The notes under the pieces are model-generated. The model saw nothing but the letters and a program-made list of their open reading frames with translations. It was not told the origin of the DNA and made no database searches. This document shows, one piece after another, positions 6,777 to 13,268 of a DNA stretch of 22,043 nucleotides (positions within the stretch are counted from its first letter, which is position 1; each line of letters starts with the position of its first letter). The translations under genes and the position numbers were made by a program. The stretch is from a virus, in the IMG/VR virus record IMGVR_UViG_3300045118_000337, positions 1-22,043 of that record; one strand, 5' to 3'.

Positions 6777-7291
6777 TATTGTTTTCCTTGTCGTTCTCTC
6801 AATCCTAAAATATTAGATAAATTCATTTGTAATTTTCTTATTCCAGTCCAATATGCTATTCTAGCCTGTCTAGCAAAATCTTTATATAGGCTGCCAATAA
6901 CAACATTTTCAATATTTTTAAGGTCTATAGGCTTAATATTTTTAATATAATAACCCGGTCTATAAAAATATCTTCTTGTGGCAAATTGAATATCCGGCCA
7001 TCTTTTTTTAACTGTATCCCATGTTACTTTTACATTTTTAGTAGCATAAAGTTTTTCGAACCATTCTTTAACCAACCATTTTCTATAATTTCTTGAAACA
7101 TAATTAAGGTTCAAAGTTTGAATAAAATGCCACTCATGTTTTGTTCTCGGATGGTATCCAGATACACTATACAGATATATGGCTAAAGGTGAAGGATCAT
7201 GCTGATAGCCAATATACGAAAAATTATATACATGCCCGCTTTCGAAAAGCGTACCATGTAAACGATGTCGGAAACTAAATTTTAATGCCAT
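6776..7291 (-). CDS. Unrecognised basic 171-aa phage protein next to gp4
   Basis: This protein is basic and very rich in Tyr, Trp and His, with no signal peptide or membrane segment. Apparent motifs are YQHDPSPLAIYLYSVSGYHP at 29-48, HEWHFIQTLNLNYVSRNYRK at 52-71, a TWDTVKKRWP segment at 90-99, and RRYFYRPGYYIKN at 106-118. The pattern of a beta strand ending in D-P-x-P-L followed by a G-x-NLxY-like segment recurs in phage proteins I remember without an assigned function. It overlaps the upstream paralogue by 10 bases and the gp4-like gene by one, so it may serve head completion or DNA handling; that is inferred from position and charge only. Confidence 0.8.
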   Translation of the reverse strand: MALKFSFRHRLHGTLFESGHVYNFSYIGYQHDPSPLAIYLYSVSGYHPRTKHEWHFIQTLNLNYVSRNYRKWLVKEWFEKLYATKNVKVTWDTVKKRWPDIQFATRRYFYRPGYYIKNIKPIDLKNIENVVIGSLYKDFARQARIAYWTGIRKLQMNLSNILGLRERQGKQ

Positions 7292-7734
7292 TTTCTACTT
7301 CTAAACAACCGCAACATTTCTTTTGCAGCATATTTGGTGAAATATTTTTTACTCCAGTTATCGTTTTTCACATGTTCTATGATAATTTTCTCGATGTTTA
7401 TGGCATATTTTATTGTATCAGAATCAGTGATTTCAAGTTTCATATCTTTTAACACAGCTTCCCCCATAAAAAATTTTGCACTTTTAAAATCGTGATATCT
7501 AATTCCCTCTTTTTCTAAAAAGTTCTCAATTATGTCACTATGCAAAATTTTGAAATGCCAAACATAAACATTTTCATTTTCAAAATCAACTAAAAATCTG
7601 AAATGTGGTGCGTAAAATTGGAAGAATTCTTTTTTATAATCAAGGAGTTCCTTCTTTCCTGGATTTTTTAAAATTACAACTTCTTTTTGATATAAGCCAT
7701 AATATTCTTCGTATATGAATTTTAAAAATTTCAT
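7282..7734 (-). CDS. Leader-bearing paralogue family member 4 (150 aa)
   Basis: This is one of four related proteins in tandem. It begins MKFLKFIYEEYYG, the shared leader F-x-F-[IL]-x-E-E-Y, then has the family core: VVILKNPGKKELLDYK, RFLVDFENENVYVW and a conserved His in ILHSDII. The C-terminal part, with NDNWSKKYFTKYA, is shared closely with the neighbouring 7731-8207 gene but not with the two shorter copies. It is basic and soluble. The start overlaps the previous stop as ATGA. No known domain is recognised. The leader resembles those of T4 internal head proteins (MKTYQEFIAEA), so packaging in the capsid with trimming by the gp21-like protease is a testable inference, not an observation. 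Confidence 0.8.
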   Translation of the reverse strand: MKFLKFIYEEYYGLYQKEVVILKNPGKKELLDYKKEFFQFYAPHFRFLVDFENENVYVWHFKILHSDIIENFLEKEGIRYHDFKSAKFFMGEAVLKDMKLEITDSDTIKYAINIEKIIIEHVKNDNWSKKYFTKYAAKEMLRLFRSRKWH

Positions 7735-8207
7735 GCCTCTTTATAATTCCCGTTGATATAGTTTAGTGCCATCTTTAGCATCGTTTGGCCAGCAAAATCA
7801 TCAAAATATTTTTTTGACCAATTATCATTCGCAGCAATCAATTTAATGCCTTCAAATTCTTGAGGAGATATTGATACTGATGCTATCGACATTAATTGAT
7901 CAGAATAAGAAAGATGTATTCTATTTCCGTGTATTTTTCCTACTGCTGATAAAAAATTAATATTATTATTATATTTTACAAATTTGGATAATTTTGTTCT
8001 ACTTATAACTTGTGGATGTATTCCCCTAAGTCCGGTCCATACATAAACATCTTTCTTCTTAAAGTCAACAATAACTCTAACATAAGGGTGCTCTTTATTT
8101 AATTCGATAAGTTCTTTTAATGTTGGATTCTTGAATATCGTAATATCCTCAATATATTCAACATCAAAATATTCTTCATTTAAAAAATTATAGAATGTTT
8201 GCATCAT
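7731..8207 (-). CDS. Leader-bearing paralogue family member 3 (about 158 aa)
   Basis: This family member begins M(M)QTFYNFLNEEYFD, with the shared leader, then ITIFKNPTLKELIELN, VRVIVDFKKKDVYVW and a conserved His in GIHPQVI. The C-terminal ANDNWSKKYFDDFAGQTML pairs it with the 7282-7734 copy. The open frame extends to a TTG at 8222, but AGAG lies about 6 bases before the ATG at 8207, and this start (or the next ATG at 8204) aligns with the N termini of the other copies. The start overlaps the end of the 219-aa gene by about 20 bases. Function unknown; see the leader hypothesis in the findings. Confidence 0.8.
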   Translation of the reverse strand: MMQTFYNFLNEEYFDVEYIEDITIFKNPTLKELIELNKEHPYVRVIVDFKKKDVYVWTGLRGIHPQVISRTKLSKFVKYNNNINFLSAVGKIHGNRIHLSYSDQLMSIASVSISPQEFEGIKLIAANDNWSKKYFDDFAGQTMLKMALNYINGNYKEA

Positions 8208-8847
8208 AATATTCTCTATCAACTAAATAATATTGATCACAGTGTATAGCAATTTCAACAGAAGGGTCAACTTTGCTTAAATCGTTAACATTGTCTGTTT
8301 TATTGTAATTGCTAACAAAATATTTATTTAAAATTTCAGACATAATTTTTTCATAAGCTTTTCTTTCTTCTGGTTCCTGTCCATCTAAAAGTTTTATTAC
8401 AATATCGTCCCAAGTTTTTATATTGCGTTTATAATATGCAATCCAATTACAAAATTGATATTTGAATGTTCTATCTATCTCTAATGGAGGGTCTTTTTCA
8501 AAAGGACGCAGATTAGCATCTTCATATAAATCGCTAACAAAATTATTATAATAAAAGTAGTATTTTCCTATGGGAACAACTACTTTTCGCCACACCTCAT
8601 CCATTTTTCTACAAAAAACACATTCACTTCGTACTTTAACTTTGAATTTTTTATAAAATAAATCATTCAAAATGTTATGGATGTATAGCGGTATATCTCG
8701 TGGTTTTCTATCTTTTCTTGTGGTAACTTTAATAATATTTTCTTGTGTTGGAATACGTACACTTCGTGTTAAATAAATACTATTTTTGATAAAAGGTTTA
8801 GCGGCTTCTTTCAAATTTTCTTCTTCTAAATGTGTTTTTAATTTCAT
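8188..8847 (-). CDS. 219-aa protein with cleavable-looking leader, possible ADP-ribosyltransferase-like fold
   Basis: This protein is not a member of the four-copy family but lies in the middle of it. It opens MKLKTHLEEENLKEAAKP; residues 12-15 (L-K-E-A) match the T4 gp21 cleavage pattern L-x-E before Ala exactly. The body has TTRKDRKPRDIPLYIHNIL at 42-60, VKVRSECVF at 71-78, VVVPIGKYYFYY at 89-100, FVSDLYED at 103-110 and VEIAIHCDQYYLV at 197-209. This order (R-P-x-D..H, RSE-x-VF, P-x-G, DLY, final E-x-x-x-x-C..YY) resembles phage proteins I recall that look ART-like, but no catalytic triad can be proved here. Coupled by ATGA to the gene upstream, with GAGGG before its ATG. Confidence 0.8.
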   Translation of the reverse strand: MKLKTHLEEENLKEAAKPFIKNSIYLTRSVRIPTQENIIKVTTRKDRKPRDIPLYIHNILNDLFYKKFKVKVRSECVFCRKMDEVWRKVVVPIGKYYFYYNNFVSDLYEDANLRPFEKDPPLEIDRTFKYQFCNWIAYYKRNIKTWDDIVIKLLDGQEPEERKAYEKIMSEILNKYFVSNYNKTDNVNDLSKVDPSVEIAIHCDQYYLVDREYYDANIL

Positions 8848-9242
8848 TTGAAAACCCTCATATCATTGGAATATAACGCATCAATCAATAATTCTTTTCC
8901 TGGTGTTTTTAATATATTAACTAATTTTTTGAGCTTCTTGTCCGATGGTAATATATCTGATTCTAAAGATAGAACATCTCTTTCTATATCCATACTAAAA
9001 TATCCCCTCATAAGATTTTTCCCATTTAAACTATCTAAAGCATAATGATGTAATAAATTGCTACTAAACATATAGATAATATTATTATCCCAATCATATA
9101 ATGCTCTTAAAGTATTACTATAAGCATCTTTTTTTAATTTCTGAAGCTCTTTTTTGTTTGGATCAATAAAAATAGAATAATATCCTCCACCGAGTTTTAT
9201 TGAAGTAACATATTCTTCTTTAATAAAATTATAGAAATTCAT
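8844..9242 (-). CDS. Leader-bearing paralogue family member 2 (132 aa)
   Basis: This copy is the closest relative of the 9252-9650 gene: both are 132 aa and begin with the identical MNFYNFIKEEY, and by eye about half of all positions agree. The family core reads YYSIFIDPNKKELQKLKK, LRALYDWDNNIIYMF and SSNLLHHYAL; RGYFSMDIERDVLSLES follows. The acceptor of the common NP-x(3)-EL motif is DP here. It is soluble, with no membrane segment. Ten bases separate it from the upstream copy, and its TGA overlaps the ATG of the 219-aa gene. No known domain is recognised. Confidence 0.8.
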   Translation of the reverse strand: MNFYNFIKEEYVTSIKLGGGYYSIFIDPNKKELQKLKKDAYSNTLRALYDWDNNIIYMFSSNLLHHYALDSLNGKNLMRGYFSMDIERDVLSLESDILPSDKKLKKLVNILKTPGKELLIDALYSNDMRVFK

Positions 9243-9251
9243 AGATAATCT

Positions 9252-9650
9252 TTATTTAAAAAGCATCTTATCAACACTAGAACGTAATGTATTAATCATT
9301 AAATCTTTTCTTGGATTTTTTAATAATGTAGCCAATTTTTTAAGATTTTTATGTGTCGGTAACGGTGCATCAAAAGTTAAAACATCTCTTCCCATCTCTA
9401 TAGTAAAATAGCCTCTATTAAGATGTCCCCTTTTCAATGTTCGTATAACATAATCATGTAATAAATTGCTATTAAACATATAAATGTCGTTATTGCTCCG
9501 ATCATATAATATTCTAATAACTTTACCATAAGAAGTGTTTTTCAGTTTCTGTATTTCTCTAGTATCGGGATTAACAAAAACCTCATAATATTCTTTACCA
9601 TATGGTACTGAAATTTCATATTCTTCTTTAATAAAATTATAGAAATTCAT
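9252..9650 (-). CDS. Leader-bearing paralogue family member 1 (132 aa)
   Basis: This is the first of the four paralogues in transcription order. It begins MNFYNFIKEEYEISV, then YYEVFVNPDTREIQKLKN, IRILYDRSNNDIYMF, SNLLHDYVIRTL, RGYFTIEMGRDVLTF and a basic C-terminal helix (KNLKKLATLLKNPRKDL). The family pattern is F-x-NP-x(3)-E-[LI], then R-x-[LI]-x-D, then [VI]-Y-[VM]-[WF] and a His 5-8 residues later. The start shares one base with the upstream stop (TAATG). The product is probably basic and soluble, of unknown function. Confidence 0.8.
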   Translation of the reverse strand: MNFYNFIKEEYEISVPYGKEYYEVFVNPDTREIQKLKNTSYGKVIRILYDRSNNDIYMFNSNLLHDYVIRTLKRGHLNRGYFTIEMGRDVLTFDAPLPTHKNLKKLATLLKNPRKDLMINTLRSSVDKMLFK

Positions 9651-9925
9651 TATTTTTCTTCAAATGAGGCTGATACCTTTTCTTGCATTTTCTTGGCCCA
9701 AGAAGACAATTCAGGATAATCCTTTTTGTTCCACCGATAAAGATTCATTAAAGCTTTAACAATAGCATTTCTGCCTTTTTTCTTAGCTAAATTGATAAAA
9801 TGTGATGTCGGTAAATCTTGTACACTAATATCAACAGGAACTTCTAAAATTCCAGGATGTGTAACATTATCTGTCCATTTTTTCTTTTCTGTAAATAGTT
9901 TTATCTTTTTTAGAATATCAGCCAT
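9650..9925 (-). CDS. Conserved 91-aa phage protein of unknown function
   Basis: This small basic protein has a compact and highly patterned centre: WTDNVTHPGILEVPVD at 17-32, VQDLPTSHFINLAKKKGRNA at 35-54, IVKALMNLYRWNKKDYPELS at 55-74. The combination HPGILEVP, LPTSHF, LAKKKGR and ALMNLYRWN reads like a recurring phage family, but I know no function for it. The helix content and repeated Lys-rich turns would suit nucleic-acid or protein binding. It lacks the leader of the next five genes, so it may be their neighbour rather than a member of the same set. It begins 12 bases after the fibre gene, with CGGAAAA upstream. Confidence 0.78.
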   Translation of the reverse strand: MADILKKIKLFTEKKKWTDNVTHPGILEVPVDISVQDLPTSHFINLAKKKGRNAIVKALMNLYRWNKKDYPELSSWAKKMQEKVSASFEEK

Positions 9926-9937
9926 GATTTTTTCCGT

Positions 9938-10672
9938 TTAATATTTTATAATAAAATTTAATGTTATATATGGTTGTAGATTTTGGTGCGGCTGTGATCC
10001 TCCCGTTGATTCCGTGTTCAATGTTGTTCCGGGTCTAAATGATCCGGTCCCATATAACACACTCCATGGCAATGTATCCATATTTAGGGAGTGATGATGA
10101 CTAGGCATTTCATCAATTGTTAATGTCACTTCCTTATCACCACCAGTCTTACCTAAAACATTAAAATCGCTATCAGCAGCATTATATCCAACGGCTATTT
10201 TGCCTTTTAAGTTTGGAAGAGCAAAGTTTCCACCCCCACCACCATATGTATATCCTATGATAGCAAATAATGTTGAGTATGTTGTTGTTGAAACCAAAGA
10301 ACCATCACATAGCAAGTATCCTGTTGGTGCTGTACTTCCGGCATATGCATGTATGCACCCTGGCGGCAGTAGATCAACAATACTAGTATCAACATATGCT
10401 TTTCTAACAGCTTGATTATCTGTTGTAGGGTTACTTGCTGGCAAAACCGGAATAGATGTAAATGTTTTTATACCACCAACATTTTGATTGTCTGTAATAG
10501 TAACAAAAACAGAAGAATCAAAACCCTCTACTGTAACTGAACCACCAGGAGTTGCTGGCTCAATGGTATCAACTTTCAATGTTGGATTTATTGTTACTTC
10601 ACCATCACCCATTTGGATACTGGATGTTGTAAAAAGTGTCGGTATAATGGTATTAATTTTTAATTCAGACAT
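9938..10672 (-). CDS. Tail fibre with gp12-type collar domain
   Basis: This 244-aa protein carries a phage tail collar domain of the kind found in T4 gp12 short tail fibres and microcystin-dependent proteins. The N-terminal third (to about residue 75) is a beta-rich shaft (TLKVDTIEPATPGGSVTV), then the fibre motif NPTTDNQAVRKAYVD. The collar begins at PGCIHAYAGSTAPTGYLLCD (103-122) and continues through YSTLFAIIGYTYGGG and FALPNLKGKIAVG. The C-terminal part has TIDEMPSHHHS and ends with HQNLQPYITLNFIIKY, typical of the domain. It probably forms a trimeric, host-contacting short fibre or baseplate adaptor. A clear AGGAGA lies 5 bases before the start. It is shorter than T4 gp12 (527 aa), mainly in the shaft. 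Confidence 0.88.
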   Translation of the reverse strand: MSELKINTIIPTLFTTSSIQMGDGEVTINPTLKVDTIEPATPGGSVTVEGFDSSVFVTITDNQNVGGIKTFTSIPVLPASNPTTDNQAVRKAYVDTSIVDLLPPGCIHAYAGSTAPTGYLLCDGSLVSTTTYSTLFAIIGYTYGGGGGNFALPNLKGKIAVGYNAADSDFNVLGKTGGDKEVTLTIDEMPSHHHSLNMDTLPWSVLYGTGSFRPGTTLNTESTGGSQPHQNLQPYITLNFIIKY

Positions 10673-10681
10673 ACATGTCTC

Positions 10682-11023
10682 CTATAATGTATTTTCTTGA
10701 AGCCTTTGATATAAGGCATCCTTTATATCACTATGCTTTTTTTGTTTTCTTAAATGATTTAAAAATGCATTTTCACATATTTTAGTTACATATGCAAAAG
10801 CATTTGTTGTTTTTGTTGGATTAAAACTGCTCATTAAATATGAACATATAGTTAAAAGTGCATCACCAATCATATCATCTTTATATGTGTAACCGGCAAA
10901 ATTTCCCTTATCGGCATAATTATAGGCAATAGACATAACCATTTTACCTAATTCCTCAGAAAAAATTCCATTTTCTTGGCATTTAACTATTTCATTAAAC
11001 AAATCCTTATTATTTATATACAT
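10682..11023 (-). CDS. 55: Late-transcription sigma factor, T4 gp55-like, very short
   Basis: This is a 113-aa member of the gp55 family, the sigma subunit that directs host RNA polymerase to TATAAATA late promoters. It begins MYINNKDLFNEIVKCQE, similar to the VNNKELLQAI start of T4 gp55 as I recall it. The sigma-2-like core follows: NFAGYTYKDDMIGDALLTI at 41-59 and NAFAYVTKICENAFLNHLRK at 74-93. It ends at ENTL soon after the core, while T4 gp55 has 185 aa and a C-terminal clamp-binding tail, which is absent here. The gene lies between two fibre genes in the same orientation, one base after the upstream stop, with AGGA 5 bases before the ATG. Late expression of its own activator implies positive feedback. 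Confidence 0.88.
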   Translation of the reverse strand: MYINNKDLFNEIVKCQENGIFSEELGKMVMSIAYNYADKGNFAGYTYKDDMIGDALLTICSYLMSSFNPTKTTNAFAYVTKICENAFLNHLRKQKKHSDIKDALYQRLQENTL

Positions 11024-11024
11024 A

Positions 11025-13268
11025 TTATCCTGTTATGTCCGTAAAATATGGCACATATCTTGTGTTTCCATCTGGAGTATATATTTTTATAAATCCGGTT
11101 GAATTTCTGTTTGATGCACCACACATTTTTATTGTTCCTGTACCAGCGGCTATTCCTGTATCATGAACATTTGTTAATCCTAAAGCACCAGCTCTAGCAA
11201 TATTGTCACCTGCAACATATAACCCACCACTTACTGTTGTTGTTGTACTGATAAGGAATTCATCTCCATCCATGGTTATATATCCCGATGGATGAACAGT
11301 TTCTAGGCCACCAAAATACAACTTACCAAAATTAGATATTCTTATGTCACCATTGATATCTAATTCAAATTGTGGATTTATATTTTGAATGCCGATATAT
11401 TTTTCAGTAAAATCGCCGTATAATAATGGTATAGGAGATTCACTATTAGCGATATATAATTTTCCCGAACCACTTGCAGCGGCACCAGTTACATCTCTAC
11501 CTGCCCTGTATCCAATAAAAACATTGCCCTGGCCACCAGTTGCCCAATATCCGGCTTCGGCACCAATATATGTGTTCATTGATGATCCAACATCGGCATA
11601 ATATGCTGTATCATGGCCGATAATAACATTTTTTGATCCTGTTATATATTGTCCGGCATAATTTCCAATGATAACATTTCGTTCTCCGGTGGTTATTGTT
11701 CTTCCGGCTTCATAACCAATTATTAAATTATTATCACCCGAATCAATTTCATATCCCGCTGATGGGCCAATAGTAATATTAAAACTTCCGGAATTATTAT
11801 TAAATCCGGAATTTTTACCTATAAAAGTGTTCTCAAAACCAATAACAGTATTTTCACCGGCACCAACACCGACACATAGATTACCATGATCAGGACATTG
11901 TAAAACAGTATGTCCATTTATTTCAAATGTTACTGCATTACAATATCCTCTTATGTTTAAATCACCACTATTTGTAAAAAATGATGCTGATGTGCCGATA
12001 TCTAATAACACATTATTAGATAAATTAACATCCGAGCTGATATAGAAAAGTGGGCTAGTACCATTTGTTGTTAGTGTTAGTGCACCAACACCATTAACAT
12101 CCATCTCAGCATAATTTACATTATCATATTGTAATCTTAAATGTGTGGCATGAGAGACAATATTGAATTGTGCAAAGGCAGCAGCACTTATACCAACTGA
12201 AGTTAAACCAGAGTCTGGAATCCATATTCCACGACCATTGTCATTTTGCAAGCTTATACCACTATTGGTGGTAGCATAAACCACATTAGAAGCAATAGCC
12301 AGACTTCCAACAGAAAATATACCTGAACAATTCCAATTTCCAGATAATGTTCTATCTGTTATATATCCTGTTCCTGTATCAATTAATGGGGTATGAAGCG
12401 AATCTGTTAAGATATTAGACAATACAGCAGTATTAGCAGATATTCCTAAAAATGTTCCAGATGCAGGTATAGATGCACCTATAATAGTATTATCTATTAA
12501 ACCATTATCAATATTTATCCATGAAAAATAACCAGATGTTGGGGTAGTAGAACCTATAATAGTATTATCAATAACACCACCATCTATATTAACAGAAGAT
12601 AAAGCCGCGACAGAAGTAGCAATAACAACACCATCAATTGTTCCTCCATCTATATTAACATTGTTTATATCAACCCGGCCACCATCCTGAACAATAATAC
12701 CTAAATTAGCATCATCTGTTAGTTTCAATGTTCCAGAAGGTCTAGCTTGTATTTGTTCTGCGGAAATTTTTCTGCTTGCCCCGATATCCCAATTACCTGT
12801 TAATGTTCTAGCACCATCTGTCCGTAAATATTGTGTATGGTTATCAACTGTTGTTAATGTAACATGCTCGTTCCAAAGTTTAGCCTGATAGTTGCTAATC
12901 ATTTTATTTTTATTACTATCAGTTTTGGTTTCATCTACTTCCCTATTAGCAACATCAAATAGTTGTACTTTGTCTATGGTGCCTGTAGGATATCCAGCTT
13001 TTTGCCAGGTTATTTTAAATTCTCTGGTAAAACTATAACCATAAGTTGAACTTTCCTCTATATCTGCAATATAGAATTCAAAATATCCATTAGCATCGGT
13101 TGTTAAACTATAAACATCTGTTGTTGTGGGTGAACCATCTATGGTCGGATATATATATGCATATGTTGCAATTCCACCCCCAACTGGATATACATATACA
13201 TTTATGGTAGCACTGCTAATCGGAGCACCAGTACCTGCTCTAAGATATTGCCAAAATTTAGTTTTCAT
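11025..13268 (-). CDS. Large tail fibre with trimeric beta-roll repeats
   Basis: This 747-aa protein is a probable trimeric fibre. Residues 1-90 form a carboxypeptidase-regulatory or Ig-like domain (FWQYLRAGTGAPISSATINV, TTDANGYFEFYI). The phage motif HTQYLRTDGARTLTGNWDIG is at 144-163. Three NIDGG-x-ID-x-x-x-I units lie at about 205-265. Residues 465-600 hold about eight repeats of N-x-x-IG-x-x-AG-x(5-8)-G (for example NVIIGNYAGQYITGS), the YadA/Hia-head type left-handed beta-roll that requires trimers. The C-terminal domain ends TGFIKIYTPDGNTRYVPYF. It probably extends from the baseplate as a receptor-binding or stalk fibre. The start directly follows the stop of the baseplate gene, with AGGATAG about 9 bases upstream. 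Confidence 0.87.
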   Translation of the reverse strand: MKTKFWQYLRAGTGAPISSATINVYVYPVGGGIATYAYIYPTIDGSPTTTDVYSLTTDANGYFEFYIADIEESSTYGYSFTREFKITWQKAGYPTGTIDKVQLFDVANREVDETKTDSNKNKMISNYQAKLWNEHVTLTTVDNHTQYLRTDGARTLTGNWDIGASRKISAEQIQARPSGTLKLTDDANLGIIVQDGGRVDINNVNIDGGTIDGVVIATSVAALSSVNIDGGVIDNTIIGSTTPTSGYFSWINIDNGLIDNTIIGASIPASGTFLGISANTAVLSNILTDSLHTPLIDTGTGYITDRTLSGNWNCSGIFSVGSLAIASNVVYATTNSGISLQNDNGRGIWIPDSGLTSVGISAAAFAQFNIVSHATHLRLQYDNVNYAEMDVNGVGALTLTTNGTSPLFYISSDVNLSNNVLLDIGTSASFFTNSGDLNIRGYCNAVTFEINGHTVLQCPDHGNLCVGVGAGENTVIGFENTFIGKNSGFNNNSGSFNITIGPSAGYEIDSGDNNLIIGYEAGRTITTGERNVIIGNYAGQYITGSKNVIIGHDTAYYADVGSSMNTYIGAEAGYWATGGQGNVFIGYRAGRDVTGAAASGSGKLYIANSESPIPLLYGDFTEKYIGIQNINPQFELDINGDIRISNFGKLYFGGLETVHPSGYITMDGDEFLISTTTTVSGGLYVAGDNIARAGALGLTNVHDTGIAAGTGTIKMCGASNRNSTGFIKIYTPDGNTRYVPYFTDITG

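Noticed and set aside
9926-9937. Possible terminator between the collar fibre and the 91-aa gene
   Set aside because: Only 12 bases separate the genes, with no inverted repeat; they are probably co-transcribed.
11011-11018. TATAAATA on the minus strand at the start of the gp55-like gene
   Set aside because: It is made by the codons for Tyr-Ile-Asn and lies downstream of that gene's own start, so it could serve only the next gene about 340 bases away.
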